Shown: positions 27,007 through 39,407 of the stretch, in pieces | How positions within the stretch are numbered: the stretch's first letter is position 1 | How the letters are laid out: each line of letters opens with the position of its first letter | Origin: Gordonia malaquae NBRC 108250 | Lineage (GTDB): Bacteria; Actinomycetota; Actinomycetes; Mycobacteriales; Mycobacteriaceae | Assembly (NCBI RefSeq): GCF_000344135.1 | Contig: NZ_BAOP01000011.1 | Location: 1 to 64,000 of the forward strand | Direction of reading: 5' to 3' | DNA length: 64,000 bases | The notes under the pieces: model-generated | Told to the model about the DNA's origin: nothing | Seen by the model: only the letters and a program-made list of their open reading frames with translations | Database searches by the model: none | Program-made: the position numbers and the translations under genes

Positions 27007-28254
27007 CTATCGAGTCGCGAGCGGGATGCGGGCGGTGACCGCGAAGCCTCCGTCGGGTGTGGCCCCGGACGACAGTTCTCCGCCGACGGCCGACGCCCTT
27101 TCATTCATTCCGATCAGGCCCTGACCGCCGCCGGGACGGATCGTGTGGTCGGGGTCGGCGCTCGGTCCGTTGACCGTCGAGACCACGACGGACTCGCCGT
27201 CCCGATCGAGTCGAACGACGACCTCCGAACCGGGCGCATGACGGGCCGCATTCGTCAGCGACTCCTGGACTATGCGGTATACGGCGGTGCCCGCGGCCCC
27301 CGGATCGCCCCACTCGTCGACGCGGTCGGCGAAGTCGACGGTCACACCGGCCGCACGAACGGAGTCGATCAGGTCGGGCAGGTCGCCCACTCCCTGCATC
27401 GGGCGCAGGTCGGCCGACCCCGTGCCGTCGTTCGCATCGGCATCCGACGGACGCAGGACGCCGAGCAACTGGCGGACCTCGTCCAGTGACTGACGCGCCG
27501 CCTCGGCGATCGCGGTGAACTCGGCGTCGGCGCCGGGGCCGATCGTCTCCGCCGGGTCGCCGGCCGCCAGCCGGTACTTCGCGGTCTGCGACATCACGAC
27601 GACCATCGACATCCGGTGTGCGACCACGTCGTGGAGTTCGCGGGCGATCCGGGTCCGCTCGGCGAGCACCGCCTCTCTCGCCTGTGCGTGTTCGGTGGCA
27701 CTGACCTGCTCCGAGATCACCTTCTGCGACGTCACTCGATACCGCACGAATGATGTCCCGATGGCGACGACGACCAGGGCGAAGATCCATCCGATGCGCA
27801 TGTCGGGGCCCAGTCCGACGAAGAAGGCGCCCGCGGTGATCACGGTGAGGACCGGGATCCGGTCCAGATTCTGTGTCAGCAGTGCCGCGAACGTCATCGC
27901 GAGCAGCACGAGGAACATCGACACCGGCATCGGGATCACGTCGGCGGAATGCGGGATCAGGCTCGTCGCAGAGGCCGTCACCGTCACCATCGCCCATGCG
28001 GTCCGCACCGCCTTCGGGCCGGCGAACATCAACGCCAGCGGCGCGCACGCCGCGATCGCGAACGCGGGAAGCAGGTACGCCGCGATCTGATGAGTCTGGG
28101 CGACGGTCGGCCAGGTGATCGACGTCATGATCACGGCCAACAGCATGCCCAACCAGTTCCACCGGTTGTTCAGGTAGTGCCGGACCGCGGGATCGGGCAC
28201 GGCGTCGAACGACACGCGGTTCAACGCGGATCGAGTACGGGTCAGACGTTTCAC
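27007..28254 (-). CDS. Sensor histidine kinase (HisKA_3 type)
   Basis: A 415-residue membrane kinase. Residues about 30-180 contain five or six hydrophobic segments and no large periplasmic domain, suggesting that a membrane or lipid signal is sensed. The phospho-acceptor is His in ARELHDVVAHRMSMVVV near residue 215. The ATPase domain has VQESLTNAARHAPG (N box) and GGGQGLIGMNERA (G box). The start is GTG at 28254. It faces the secreted phospholipase gene across 166 bp, so that gene is a reasonable candidate target. Confidence 0.9.
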   Translation of the reverse strand: MKRLTRTRSALNRVSFDAVPDPAVRHYLNNRWNWLGMLLAVIMTSITWPTVAQTHQIAAYLLPAFAIAACAPLALMFAGPKAVRTAWAMVTVTASATSLIPHSADVIPMPVSMFLVLLAMTFAALLTQNLDRIPVLTVITAGAFFVGLGPDMRIGWIFALVVVAIGTSFVRYRVTSQKVISEQVSATEHAQAREAVLAERTRIARELHDVVAHRMSMVVVMSQTAKYRLAAGDPAETIGPGADAEFTAIAEAARQSLDEVRQLLGVLRPSDADANDGTGSADLRPMQGVGDLPDLIDSVRAAGVTVDFADRVDEWGDPGAAGTAVYRIVQESLTNAARHAPGSEVVVRLDRDGESVVVSTVNGPSADPDHTIRPGGGQGLIGMNERASAVGGELSSGATPDGGFAVTARIPLATR

Positions 28255-28420
28255 CCGTCAACCGTAGATCGGCGAACGCGTCGGGCACCTCCCCCGCGAG
28301 AGGGAGATCCGACTCCGCCCGGAGGGTGAGAGATCGCCGAGCTCTGCCCGAGACGTAGGGCCCCACAATCGCTTTCGCGGGCGATCCGGCCTGGTGCCCG
28401 GGCCCGAGAACGTTGACGCC

Positions 28421-29029
28421 ATGACCGAGAACCTCACTCTCCGCGCTGTTGCCCGTCGTGTCGTCGCCGCATCCGCGATCGCCGTGTTCGCCACCCTGGT
28501 CCTCGGCACGACAGCTGCGGCGGCCGCCGCATCGGGCGCGCCGACCACGATCGGGCCGATCACGAACCCAGCCGAGAAGGCGATCGCTGCGCTGGTCGGT
28601 GATCACCCGGAGCAGGCACTGACTGCACTCCCCTCCGACTTCCCCGCAGTGATGGGCTACCGACCGGGCGTCGAGGACGGCAAACCGGTCAACACCACGG
28701 GCGACTGTTCGTCGCCCGTCCCGATGCCTGACCGATTCGAGCCGCTGTGCCGAAGCCACGACTTCGGATACGACCTGCTGCGTTACGGCGATCGGACCGG
28801 CCGGCCCGCCGCACCGTGGGCGCGGCTCGCGCTCGACGAGATGCTCGTCGACGCCATGCACCGGTCGTGCAGCAACCCGGTGTGCGATGCCGCGGCGAGT
28901 CTCGCCGGAGTCGGACTCGACGCGAACTCGTGGAGGCAACACTGGTCGGCCCCGGTTCCGGAGTCCGCAGGCGACATGGCGGCGTCGGCCGCTCTCCGTG
29001 TCACCGAGTCGCTGGCGGGTCGACGATGA
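28421..29029 (+). CDS. Secreted phospholipase A2 family protein
   Basis: A 202-residue exported protein. The signal peptide runs to about residue 36 (VVAASAIAVFATLVLGTTAAAAAA). The catalytic signature CRSHDFGYDLLRYGD has the His-Asp pair of prokaryotic and fungal PLA2, with Cys partners in GDCSS and RSCSNPVC for disulphides. It should hydrolyse sn-2 ester bonds of phospholipids, but activity is not shown by sequence alone. It overlaps the next gene as ATGA, so the two are co-translated. Confidence 0.85.
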   Translation: MTENLTLRAVARRVVAASAIAVFATLVLGTTAAAAAASGAPTTIGPITNPAEKAIAALVGDHPEQALTALPSDFPAVMGYRPGVEDGKPVNTTGDCSSPVPMPDRFEPLCRSHDFGYDLLRYGDRTGRPAAPWARLALDEMLVDAMHRSCSNPVCDAAASLAGVGLDANSWRQHWSAPVPESAGDMAASAALRVTESLAGRR

Positions 29030-30219
29030 GCGCGCCGCGGATCTCCTCCGCCGCGCTTCTCGGCGGCCTGATCGGATGGGCGCTCGCTCTCACACCCGGT
29101 CAGCTTCCCCGCGCGGCGATGGTCTCCGCAGCGGTCGGCACCGTGCTGACGCTGCTCGGGATGGGTGTCGGAGCCGTCAGCGCTCGCCTGGGAAGGCGCC
29201 GGGCCGCGTCGTCGGAACTCGTGTCGGCGGCGGCAGTCGCAGGTGCTGCCGCGGTGGTCGGTGCGCTGTGGTGGCAGACCCGTGTCACCGAGAATTTCGG
29301 CGCCCCCGCTCCCGGCGTGCTGTGGGTGGCTGCCGCGGCGGGCGTGCCGCTGGCCGTCGGCCTGGCGCTGGTCTGGCTCCCCGGCCGGGTGTGGGCGGTC
29401 GGTGCACTGCTGACCGCCCTCATCGCGGGCCCCGCAGCGCACGCTCGGGCCGCAGCCCCCGACATTCCCGCCGATCCCGCGCTGAGCTACTCCATGCTCG
29501 ATCCGACGGCCGATGTCGACGCGAGGGCGCAGGCACTCGTCGACGACTGGGCGACGAAACCGCACACCGGCGCGGTCGTGGTGATCGTCCCGACCGGGTC
29601 CGGCTGGGTCGACGCCAGCGCTGTCGCAGGCTTCCGCCGGCATTTCGACGACGACGTCGCATTCCTTGCGATGCAGTACTCCGACGTCCCGTCGTGGCAG
29701 GCCTACGTGCGGTCGCCTGCCGCCGCGAGCGACAGCGCGATCGCCGTCGTGCGTGCGCTGAATCGCCGGATCAGCGCCTCACCCGACCGACCCGACGTGT
29801 ACCTGTTCGGGCAGAGCCTCGGCGCGATCGGCGCGGACGCCGCCAGGGCGTGGGCCGACGACCACAAGGTCGCGATCGACGGGACCGTGCTGTCGGGTCC
29901 GCCTGCGGGCACCGTCGAGTCCCTGCCCGCGTGCGAGCCGCGTGTGGTGTTGGCGAACGCCACCGACCCGGTGGCGGACTTCGACGCATCACTGGCGTGG
30001 CGAGCCCCCGACCACGTCGGCGGAACGACGACGATCGGGGCCCCGCGACAGCAGCTGCCGTGGATACCCGGGCTGTCCGTCGTCGGGACCGCTCTCGACC
30101 TGGCCGTCTCCCTCGACGGACCGGTCGGCACCGGGCACCACTACGGGATCGAGCAGGGTCTCGCTGTCGGCGAACTCCCTCCCGGGTGTCAGACGATCGG
30201 GCCGCGTGCTGCTTCGTAG
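29026..30219 (+). CDS. Membrane-anchored alpha/beta hydrolase (Abhydrolase_9-like)
   Basis: A 397-residue protein with an N-terminal block of about four membrane segments (residues 8-145) and a C-terminal alpha/beta-hydrolase domain. The nucleophile elbow is [14 protein letters not shown] (Ser near residue 265). The extension DYKN-like His is not clear; a late His pair occurs in [11 protein letters not shown]. This matches the family in which a membrane domain precedes a lipase-like domain. It overlaps the PLA2 stop as ATGA and its last 31 bp overlap the 3' end of gatA on the other strand. The pair may act on lipids in or outside the membrane. Confidence 0.75.
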   Translation: MSAPRISSAALLGGLIGWALALTPGQLPRAAMVSAAVGTVLTLLGMGVGAVSARLGRRRAASSELVSAAAVAGAAAVVGALWWQTRVTENFGAPAPGVLWVAAAAGVPLAVGLALVWLPGRVWAVGALLTALIAGPAAHARAAAPDIPADPALSYSMLDPTADVDARAQALVDDWATKPHTGAVVVIVPTGSGWVDASAVAGFRRHFDDDVAFLAMQYSDVPSWQAYVRSPAAASDSAIAVVRALNRRISASPDRPDVYLFGQSLGAIGADAARAWADDHKVAIDGTVLSGPPAGTVESLPACEPRVVLANATDPVADFDASLAWRAPDHVGGTTTIGAPRQQLPWIPGLSVVGTALDLAVSLDGPVGTGHHYGIEQGLAVGELPPGCQTIGPRAAS

Positions 30220-31688
30220 GCGGCGCCGATGCGGTACAGGCGATCGTCCGCCAACGCGGGCGCCATGATCTGCAGACCGACGGGCAGCACTGCGCCGCCG
30301 TCGGACGCGGTGCCCGACGGCACCGACATGGCGGCGGTTCCGGCCAGGTTGACAGGCAGGGTGCACAGGTCGAACAGGTACATGGCCAGCGGATCGTCGA
30401 CCTTCTCACCGAGTTTGAACGCCGTGGTGGGCGTGGTCGGTGAGATCAGGACGTCGACGTCGGCGTAGGCCTTGGCGAAATCCTGTGCGATGAGCGTGCG
30501 GACCTTCTGCGCTTGGCCGTAGTAGGCGTCGTAGTAGCCGGAGCTCAGCGCGTAGGTGCCGATCATGATGCGCCGCTTCACCTCGGGACCGAAGCCCGCG
30601 GCACGCGTGAGGGCCATGACCTCGTCGGCGCTGTGTGTGCCGTCGTCGCCGACGCGCAAGCCGTACCGCATGGCGTCGAAGCGTGCGAGGTTGCTCGAGA
30701 CCTCCGACGGCAGGATCAGGTAGTACGCGCCCAGCGCGTACGAGAAGTTCGGGCAGTCCACCTCGACGATGGTCGCGCCGAGCGAGGTCAGCGTGGCACA
30801 CGCCTGCTGGAACGACTCGAGGACGCCGGCCTGGTAGCCCTCCCCCTGCAGCTGCTTGACGACGCCGATCCGCACGCCGGTCAGATCCCCGGTCGCGCCG
30901 GCCCGAGCTGCGCCGACCACGTCGGGCACCGGGACGTCGATCGACGTGGAGTCACGCGGATCATGCCCGGCGATCACCTCGTGCAGCAGGGCCGTGTCGA
31001 GCACGGTGCGGCCGCACGGTCCGCCCTGATCGAGGGACGAAGCGCATGCGACGAGTCCGTAGCGCGACACCGTGCCGTACGTGGGCTTCACACCGACTGT
31101 CGCCGTGACAGCAGCCGGTTGGCGGATGGAGCCACCGGTGTCGGTGCCGATCGCCAGGGGCGCCTGGAACGACGCGAGCGCCGCCGCGCTGCCGCCACCG
31201 GAGCCGCCGGGGATGCGGTCGACGTCCCACGGGTTGCGTGTCACCTGGTACGCGGAGTTCTCGGTGGACGATCCCATCGCGAACTCGTCCATGTTGGTCT
31301 TGCCGAGGATCGGGATGCCCGCAGCGCGCAGACGCTGCGTGAGCGTCGCGTCGTACGGCGACACCCAGCCCTCGAGGATCTTCGAACCGCAGGTGGTCGG
31401 AGCGTCGACGGTGGTGAACACGTCCTTGAGCGCGATCGGGACGCCTGCGAGCGCGCTGGGCGCCTCGCCTGCGGCGATCGCGGCGTCGGCGGCCTTCGCA
31501 GCGTCAAGCGCCTCCGCGGCGCCGACGTGCAGGAACGCGCCGAGCTCGCCGTCGATCTCGGCGATGCGATCCAGGTGCGCCTGGGTCACCTCTACGGACG
31601 ACAGTTCACGGGCGGCGATCTTGCCTGCGAGCTCCGCGGCGGTCAGCCCGGTGATCTCACCTGCTGCGCGGGTGGTGGTATCGGTCAC
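30189..31688 (-). CDS. gatA: Asp/Glu-tRNA amidotransferase subunit A
   Basis: The 499-residue amidase subunit that releases ammonia from glutamine for GatB. The amidase signature reads [33 protein letters not shown]; the catalytic Lys lies in IALKDVF near residue 76, with the cis-Ser and nucleophile Ser in the signature. The GTG at 31688 overlaps the gatC stop as GTGA. The 3' end overlaps the convergent hydrolase gene by 31 bp. Confidence 0.96.
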   Translation of the reverse strand: MTDTTTRAAGEITGLTAAELAGKIAARELSSVEVTQAHLDRIAEIDGELGAFLHVGAAEALDAAKAADAAIAAGEAPSALAGVPIALKDVFTTVDAPTTCGSKILEGWVSPYDATLTQRLRAAGIPILGKTNMDEFAMGSSTENSAYQVTRNPWDVDRIPGGSGGGSAAALASFQAPLAIGTDTGGSIRQPAAVTATVGVKPTYGTVSRYGLVACASSLDQGGPCGRTVLDTALLHEVIAGHDPRDSTSIDVPVPDVVGAARAGATGDLTGVRIGVVKQLQGEGYQAGVLESFQQACATLTSLGATIVEVDCPNFSYALGAYYLILPSEVSSNLARFDAMRYGLRVGDDGTHSADEVMALTRAAGFGPEVKRRIMIGTYALSSGYYDAYYGQAQKVRTLIAQDFAKAYADVDVLISPTTPTTAFKLGEKVDDPLAMYLFDLCTLPVNLAGTAAMSVPSGTASDGGAVLPVGLQIMAPALADDRLYRIGAAYEAARGPIV

Positions 31689-31999
31689 TGTTCCTCCCCG
31701 AGGATCTGCGGGACGGCGAATCTGTCCTGTTCGACGGCCGGTGCGCCCGACAGGGCCTGTTCGGGCGTGAGCGACGGCACGACGACGTCGGGTCGGAGCA
31801 CGTTCTGCAGGTCGGCGGGATGCGCCGTCGGCGGAACGTCGTCGGCCGCGACTTCGGCGACCTGAGCGACGTGGGTGAGGATCGAGTTCAGCTGCCCGGC
31901 GTACTGGTCGAGCTCGGCGTCGGTCAGCGCCAAGCGCGACAGACGCGCCAGGTGCGCGACCTCGTCGCGGCTGATTGCGGACTCAGGTTCGGGTGACAT
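31685..31999 (-). CDS. gatC: Asp/Glu-tRNA amidotransferase subunit C
   Basis: A 104-residue belt subunit that ties GatA to GatB. It has the usual helical start ([39 protein letters not shown]) and the C-terminal region that ends [19 protein letters not shown]. The ATG at 31999 starts at the conserved region; longer upstream frames show no homology. It is translated just ahead of gatA with a 4-base overlap. Confidence 0.94.
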   Translation of the reverse strand: MSPEPESAISRDEVAHLARLSRLALTDAELDQYAGQLNSILTHVAQVAEVAADDVPPTAHPADLQNVLRPDVVVPSLTPEQALSGAPAVEQDRFAVPQILGEEQ

Positions 32000-32197
32000 C
32001 GCCGGACCTTTCTCGCCTACGGCCCACATGGGTGCACGCAGGCGGGTAGACGCAGATGGATGGATGTCCTCCAGGATATGGGACCGCCGTCGCCACTCCG
32101 CAGTCGCCTCCACCCCCATCTGGCATGTCCTACATCCAGATGAACGATTGTGCGCCCTGCACTGGCCGACACACGTCGAGCGACGTAGCCTGTGGCC

Positions 32198-32599
32198 ATG
32201 ATCATCGTCACGACGAACGAGCTGCCCGGCTACCGGATCGAGCACGTGTTCGGTGAGTGCTTCGGCCTCACCGTTCGCTCGCGTCATATCGGTTCCAACA
32301 TCGGAGCAGGACTGAAGTCGCTGGCGGGCGGTGAGCTCAAAGGCATCACGCAGCTTCTGCACGAATGCCGCCAGGAGGCCCTCAGTCGCCTCGCAACCGA
32401 GGCGCAGGGGCGCGGCGCGAACGCTGTCGTCGCCTTCCGCTTCGAGACCACCGAGTACGCGGGCGGCGGCGGTGTCGAAGTGTGCGCCTACGGCACCGCG
32501 GTCGGCGTTCGCTCGGTCGACGGCCAGGCGCCGCCGCAGCAGCAGTTCGCGCCCCAGGCCCAGCAGGTCGCTCCCGGCCATCCTGCTCCGCAGCAGTAA
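32198..32599 (+). CDS. YbjQ/UPF0145 family protein
   Basis: A 133-residue cytoplasmic protein. Residues 1-105 match the YbjQ heavy-metal-binding-domain family ([45 protein letters not shown], then [24 protein letters not shown]). The C-terminal 25 residues are a Gln/Pro/Ala-rich tail. Members form pentameric rings in structural studies, but their role is unclear. A GTG at 32192 is an alternative start. It is divergent from gatC. Confidence 0.85.
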   Translation: MIIVTTNELPGYRIEHVFGECFGLTVRSRHIGSNIGAGLKSLAGGELKGITQLLHECRQEALSRLATEAQGRGANAVVAFRFETTEYAGGGGVEVCAYGTAVGVRSVDGQAPPQQQFAPQAQQVAPGHPAPQQ

Positions 32600-32604
32600 T
32601 CGCG

Positions 32605-33264
32605 TTGTCGTACCTGCTGCGCCTGCGCCTCTCCGACCGCCCAGGCAGCCTCGGCATGCTCGCGGTGGAGCTCGGTGCGGTCGGCGCCGACATCCAATCA
32701 CTCGAAGTGATCGAGCGCGGTGACGGATACGCGGTCGACGACATCGTCGTCGAACTTCCCGTCACCGCACTGCCCGACACCCTGATCACCGCAGCGGAGA
32801 ACGTCCACGACGTGCACGTGGAATCACTTCGGCCGTTCTCCGACGTCCTCGACACGCATCAGGAATTGGAACTGATCGACGTCGTCGCGACGGCCGCGAC
32901 GGACCGTTACCAGGTGCTCGTCGACCTCGCGCCGCGGGTGCTGCGCGCCTCGTGGGCGATGATCGTCGCGCGCCCGGGCGTCGACGTCCTCACCCTTTTC
33001 GGAAGTTCCGGCGCCCCCGAGACTCCACTCGAACAGGCCGACTGGCTTCCTCTCCAGGCCGCGACGAGCTTCGCTGGCGACCTCGACTGGGTGCCCCAGA
33101 TCTGGCGCGACATGGACACGACACTCGCCGCCGCTCCCCTGGGCGACGGCGCGAAGGCGCTCGTCCTCGGCCGGACCGGCGGGCCCGACTTCCGGCCGTC
33201 CGAGGTCGCGCGACTGGGTTACCTCACCGGGATCATCAGCACGGTCATCGAGCACGGCCGCTGA
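32605..33264 (+). CDS. ACT-domain protein (Rv3013-like)
   Basis: A 219-residue protein with an N-terminal ACT domain ([38 protein letters not shown]) and a C-terminal part with [20 protein letters not shown] and [15 protein letters not shown]. The TTG at 32605 is chosen because the recalled Rv3013 product starts at the same place (SYLLR) and the stop of ybjQ lies only 5 bp before. It may sense an amino acid; the ligand is unknown. Its TGA directly abuts the ligA stop. Confidence 0.82.
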   Translation: MSYLLRLRLSDRPGSLGMLAVELGAVGADIQSLEVIERGDGYAVDDIVVELPVTALPDTLITAAENVHDVHVESLRPFSDVLDTHQELELIDVVATAATDRYQVLVDLAPRVLRASWAMIVARPGVDVLTLFGSSGAPETPLEQADWLPLQAATSFAGDLDWVPQIWRDMDTTLAAAPLGDGAKALVLGRTGGPDFRPSEVARLGYLTGIISTVIEHGR

Positions 33265-35454
<2,190 letters not shown>

Positions 35455-35467
35455 CTAGGTTTGCCCG

Positions 35468-36778
35468 GTGTTCACGTACTCGCGCGGAGCGATCGCAACC
35501 GTCACTATCTCTGCAGTCCTCGCCGTGTCGTCATGTTCGGCCCGATCGACAGGGCCCGACGACCCCGTCCCCGCCACCACATCGAGCGACCACGTCAGCT
35601 CGACGGCCCCGACCACGACGACCGCCGACAGCACGACCGTCGACCTGTCGTCCGATGCGTGGATCACGAATCAGACGATCGCGAACACGTGCAACAACCC
35701 GGGGAATGCGGGATATCCAGTGCCGGGGAGCCGCGGAGCCGACACCGATCACACAGTGTTCGACGTGACGTCGGGCACGTGGCTGCCGGTCCCGCTGCCC
35801 CGACCCGATCGGGCCGGTGAGAAGTCCGAACACCTCGAATGCGTGATCACCGGTGATCCGAAGGATCCCGTCGTCGTCTATGCGTCGACGATAGTCGCCT
35901 CGGCCCAGGGTCGATCCGGCGAGAAACGCCGCGGTGAAGTGTACGCGATCAAAGTGCGCGGCGGTTCAGCCGACGACGCCGTCGACCTGTCCAGCATCCT
36001 CACGCCCGGAACCGGGCCGGACTACATCGACTTCAAGTCGTTTCCCGGAGGCTTCTTCCTGGGCGAAGTCGGCATCGACGTCGGTGGAGGACGCGTCGCA
36101 CCGGGCCGTGGCCTCAAGCTCGTCACCTTGGACGACCACATGAAGCCGACGGTCACCAATGTCTTCCCGTTCTCGCCCCGCAACGTGAACGACATCGACG
36201 GCGTGGACATGTCGGTGAACGGCGACATCACCCGCGTGGTCCTCGACAAGCCCGACGCTGTTCTGAAGATCGGACGATTGGACTGGATCCGCACGACTCC
36301 GCGAGGATCGACGCCGCTCCCCGACAATCCGTCCGTCTACGCCGCGGTCGGTCGGTTCGTCGTCTACCGGGTCAGTTCGACCAACCGGATCGTATTGATG
36401 GACACCGTCAGCGGCAAGAAGATCACCACACCGTTCAAAGACGCGCTGCCTGGGGATCCGCGGGTGTGGGGCAGCGTGGTCAAGATCGGCAACAGCTGGG
36501 TGGTCGACATGTCCACCGGCACCGTCCTGCTCGACTCGACGAAGGAGACGTCCCCCGCCAAGAACGCGCTGGCCGACCACTACCTCTACGTCGACGACGG
36601 CGCCGACAACCCGGTCATCGACCTGCGGACGGGACGGACAGTGTCGAAGGGCTGGACCGTGAGGCCGGTCGGTCGAATCGAAGGATGGACGATCGTCAGC
36701 CACTCCGGCACCCTCGAACCGGACCGTCTTCAGCTCGTGAAGGACACGAACGGAACCTATCCTGGTCCCTGGTGGTGA
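35468..36778 (+). CDS. Putative lipoprotein, beta-propeller-like
   Basis: A 436-residue exported protein. The signal peptide ends with a lipobox LAVSSC near residue 23, followed by a Thr/Ser-rich linker. The body is rich in beta-strands and short repeats such as VVYRVSSTNRIVLMDTVSGKK and WVVDMSTGTVLLDST, which resemble a PQQ-type propeller without a recognisable active site. Start is GTG at 35468. No function is known; it stands in the region where M. tuberculosis carries another lipoprotein gene (lpqA) near ligA, but homology cannot be claimed. Confidence 0.7.
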   Translation: MFTYSRGAIATVTISAVLAVSSCSARSTGPDDPVPATTSSDHVSSTAPTTTTADSTTVDLSSDAWITNQTIANTCNNPGNAGYPVPGSRGADTDHTVFDVTSGTWLPVPLPRPDRAGEKSEHLECVITGDPKDPVVVYASTIVASAQGRSGEKRRGEVYAIKVRGGSADDAVDLSSILTPGTGPDYIDFKSFPGGFFLGEVGIDVGGGRVAPGRGLKLVTLDDHMKPTVTNVFPFSPRNVNDIDGVDMSVNGDITRVVLDKPDAVLKIGRLDWIRTTPRGSTPLPDNPSVYAAVGRFVVYRVSSTNRIVLMDTVSGKKITTPFKDALPGDPRVWGSVVKIGNSWVVDMSTGTVLLDSTKETSPAKNALADHYLYVDDGADNPVIDLRTGRTVSKGWTVRPVGRIEGWTIVSHSGTLEPDRLQLVKDTNGTYPGPWW

Positions 36779-36798
36779 TCCACGCATACGCTGGCCAC

Positions 36799-37185
36799 AT
36801 GCCGCACCCGATCATGTTCGACGACGCCGACCCGATCCTCGCGCTCCTTCGTGAACGTGCACTCGCCCTACCCGAGGCGACCGAGAAGGTCGCGCACGGT
36901 CGGCCGACGTTCCGCTGCGGGAAGATGTTCGCGATGTACGGCGGCTCTCGAAAGGGCGAGACGAAGATCGTCCACGACAACGCACTGCTCTTCGTCCCGG
37001 ATCCGGCCGAGCGCGACGCCCTGGTCCAGGACGAGCGGTTCTTCGTTCCGGCGTACGTCGGCGCGTACGGCTGGCTGGGGATCGACCTCGCACTGGACTG
37101 TGACTGGGAGGAGGTCGCAGAGCTCCTCGACGCCGCGTTCCGGCAGATCGCACCCAAACGTGCCATCGCGCTGTTGGACGGATAG
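36799..37185 (+). CDS. MmcQ/YjbR family protein
   Basis: A 128-residue protein of the MmcQ/YjbR (CyaY-like fold) family, with LPEATEKVAHGRPTFRCGKMFAMYGG and RFFVPAYVGAYGWLGIDLALD as core strands and LLDAAFRQIAPKRAI as the final helix. Some members are annotated as DNA-binding, but no DNA contact is visible here. ATG 36799 lies 20 bp after the lipoprotein stop, so the two may be co-transcribed. Confidence 0.85.
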   Translation: MPHPIMFDDADPILALLRERALALPEATEKVAHGRPTFRCGKMFAMYGGSRKGETKIVHDNALLFVPDPAERDALVQDERFFVPAYVGAYGWLGIDLALDCDWEEVAELLDAAFRQIAPKRAIALLDG

Positions 37186-37200
37186 TCCGTCGGGGACGTC

Positions 37201-37235
37201 GACTCGCTTCGACTCGCTTCGCTCGCTCAACGAGC
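37201..37235. repeat. Tandem 10-mer plus short hairpin
   Basis: GACTCGCTTC occurs twice in tandem (37201-37220) and is followed by GCTCG-CTCAA-CGAGC (37221-37235). Sequence of this CTCGCTCAACGAGC type is common between genes in related genomes. Here it lies in the convergent gap after the YjbR gene. Confidence 0.5.
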
Positions 37236-37281
37236 AGGGGACGACCGAGCGGCGCGTTCCGTCTGGATCGCCCATCGCGTC

Positions 37282-38307
37282 TTAGAGCGCTGCGGGGTCT
37301 GATGCGAGGAGTTCGGCGGTCTGCGACGCGATGCGAAGCGCGCTGGCGGCCCACGACGGCGCGGCGTCGGCGAGGCCGCTGTGCGGTGTCACGACGACGT
37401 TGTCGCGCAGGACCGAGCGGTTCATCCCGATCTCGTCCATGAGACGAGCCAAGCCCTGAGCGATCTCCTCCGGGCGCGGCTCCACCGCCGGCCGAGAGGT
37501 CGGGACCACCCCTGCGAGCATCACGCCGCCCGCGTCGAGGAACTCGGCCATCCGGTCCTTCCCGATGTCGGTCGACGGAGTCGACAGGTCGACGGTGACC
37601 GCGTACGACGGCAGCATCCTGACCAACGCGGACTGCGGAGTGCTCGCGCCGTGCAGGATCATCGGCGTGCCGATCGCCGCGGCCATCTCCTCGAATCGCT
37701 GGACGATCAGCGACATCGGCACGGGCGGGATGGCGTCCAGCCTGGTGAGCGGTTGCACGCTGCCGTTCAACACGGCGTCGATCTGCTGTTCGTCGAGTTG
37801 CACGACGACCTCCGCGCCCAGCCTGCGCCGCAGTTCCTTCACATGCTCGACGAGGCCGTCGGTCATCGACGCGACGACGTCGAGTCGAGCGCCGCGGTCA
37901 CGGACCACCTTGTGCCCGTTCCGGAGCTCGACCTGTGCCGAGTAGGTGAACGGTCCGCACAGCTGCACTTTGAGGAGCTTCCCAGTATCGATCAGACCGT
38001 TCGAATCCCAGTGCTCCTCGAGTGCGTCGAGGTCCCTGGCCAGCAGGTCGCGCGCTCGCCTGGTCACCGACCCGGGCCGAGAGGTGAGCCGGTACGCGTC
38101 GTGGATCATCTCGAACGGCATGTCGATCAGGACTGCACCCGCACGGCCCACGGGATCGGCGCCGATTCCGCGGGCGGGCAGTTCCGGCACGAAGGCGAAG
38201 TCGGTCTCCCCCGAGACGACGGCGACGGCTTCCGCAGGGTCGACGCCCGGCATCGGCCCGAGCCCGGTGCCGAGTCCGGTCGGCACCCGCGAGCCGACGA
38301 ATGTCAC
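37282..38307 (-). CDS. MetE-like (B12-independent methionine synthase family) protein
   Basis: A 341-residue protein resembling the C-terminal domain of MetE, syntenic with Rv3015c. The N-terminus has [49 protein letters not shown] and MILHGASTP form the barrel, and [16 protein letters not shown] marks the end. The Cys and His zinc ligands of true MetE are not all visible (HGAS instead of the usual HMCYS), so methionine synthesis is doubtful. The GTG at 38307 overlaps the mnmA stop as GTGA. Confidence 0.75.
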   Translation of the reverse strand: MTFVGSRVPTGLGTGLGPMPGVDPAEAVAVVSGETDFAFVPELPARGIGADPVGRAGAVLIDMPFEMIHDAYRLTSRPGSVTRRARDLLARDLDALEEHWDSNGLIDTGKLLKVQLCGPFTYSAQVELRNGHKVVRDRGARLDVVASMTDGLVEHVKELRRRLGAEVVVQLDEQQIDAVLNGSVQPLTRLDAIPPVPMSLIVQRFEEMAAAIGTPMILHGASTPQSALVRMLPSYAVTVDLSTPSTDIGKDRMAEFLDAGGVMLAGVVPTSRPAVEPRPEEIAQGLARLMDEIGMNRSVLRDNVVVTPHSGLADAAPSWAASALRIASQTAELLASDPAAL

Positions 38308-39407
38308 CGAGTGACCTGGACGGTGTCGGCGATGCGGCTGCAGCCGAGGACGAGGTCGCCGTTCGCCTCGTCTGCGGCGTACAGCACAGCTGCCTGCCCT
38401 CGGGCGACGCCGCGTAGCGGGCTCCGCAGGTCGATGCGGACTCCCGGTCCGCCGTCGACCTCGATCGGGGTCGCGACCGCTGGTGCGAGCCCGCCGTGAG
38501 CACGCACCTGGACGGTGCATTCGACCGGTCCGTCCGGAGTGACGCCCGACGTCCAGATCGCACGCGCGGCGATGATCGAGGAGACGTCGAGGTCGGCGGC
38601 CGACCCAACGGTGACCGTGCCGGTCTCCGGGTCGATTCCAGTGACGTAGCGTGGCGCTCCGTCCGGGCCTGGCCCCTCGATGCCGAGTCCCTTGCGCTGC
38701 CCGATGGTGAATCCGTGCACACCGTCATGGTCGGCGAGCTTCTCGCCCGTCGACTTCTCGATCACCGCACCGGGGCGGATGCCGATCCGCGCACCGAGGA
38801 ATGCGCGTGTGTCGCCCGTCGGAATGAAGCAGATGTCGTGCGAGTCGGGTTTGTTCGCGACCGACAGGCCTCGTCTCTCCGCCTCTTCACGGATCTGCGG
38901 CTTCGGAGTGTCGCCGATGGGGAACATCGCCCGCGACAGCTGCTCGTGGTCGAGTACGGCTAGCACGTACGACTGATCCTTGTCGTCGTCGACTGCGCGC
39001 CGCAGCTCGCCGTTCTCCAAGCGCGCGTAGTGGCCGGTCGCGAGGGCGTCGAAGCCGAGCGCCTCCGCCCGCTCGGCCAGTGCCGAGAACTTGATCTTCT
39101 CGTTGCACGAGAGGCAGGGATTGGGAGTCTCCCCCGCGGCGTACGACGCGACGAACTCGTCGATGACGTCTTCCTTGAACCGGTCGGCGAAGTCCCACAC
39201 GTAGAACGGGATGCCCAACACGTCGGCGGCACGCCGAGCGTCGTCGGCGTCTTCGCGCGAACAGCAGCCGCGCGATCCGGTACGCAGTGCTCCCGGCGCC
39301 GTCGACAGTGCCAAGTGGACACCGACGACGTCGTGTCCCGCTTCGACCGCCCGTGCAGCGGCGACCGCCGAGTCGACTCCACCGCTCATCGCTGCAAGTA
39401 CACGCAT
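38304..39407 (-). CDS. mnmA: tRNA 2-thiouridylase MnmA
   Basis: A 367-residue enzyme that puts sulphur on U34 of tRNA-Lys, -Glu and -Gln. The ATP PP-loop is [14 protein letters not shown] at the N-terminus. The catalytic Cys pair lies in [14 protein letters not shown] and near [11 protein letters not shown]. The C-terminal beta-barrel binds tRNA. ATG 39407 follows GGGAGG and overlaps the cysteine desulfurase stop by one base, so the sulphur donor and thiolase are co-translated. Confidence 0.95.
   Translation of the reverse strand: MRVLAAMSGGVDSAVAAARAVEAGHDVVGVHLALSTAPGALRTGSRGCCSREDADDARRAADVLGIPFYVWDFADRFKEDVIDEFVASYAAGETPNPCLSCNEKIKFSALAERAEALGFDALATGHYARLENGELRRAVDDDKDQSYVLAVLDHEQLSRAMFPIGDTPKPQIREEAERRGLSVANKPDSHDICFIPTGDTRAFLGARIGIRPGAVIEKSTGEKLADHDGVHGFTIGQRKGLGIEGPGPDGAPRYVTGIDPETGTVTVGSAADLDVSSIIAARAIWTSGVTPDGPVECTVQVRAHGGLAPAVATPIEVDGGPGVRIDLRSPLRGVARGQAAVLYAADEANGDLVLGCSRIADTVQVTR

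Noticed and set aside
32117-32142. 7-12-7 inverted repeat between gatC and the YbjQ gene
   Set aside because: CATCTGG/CCAGATG arms are short enough to arise by chance in a 198-bp gap; no promoter placement supports an operator.
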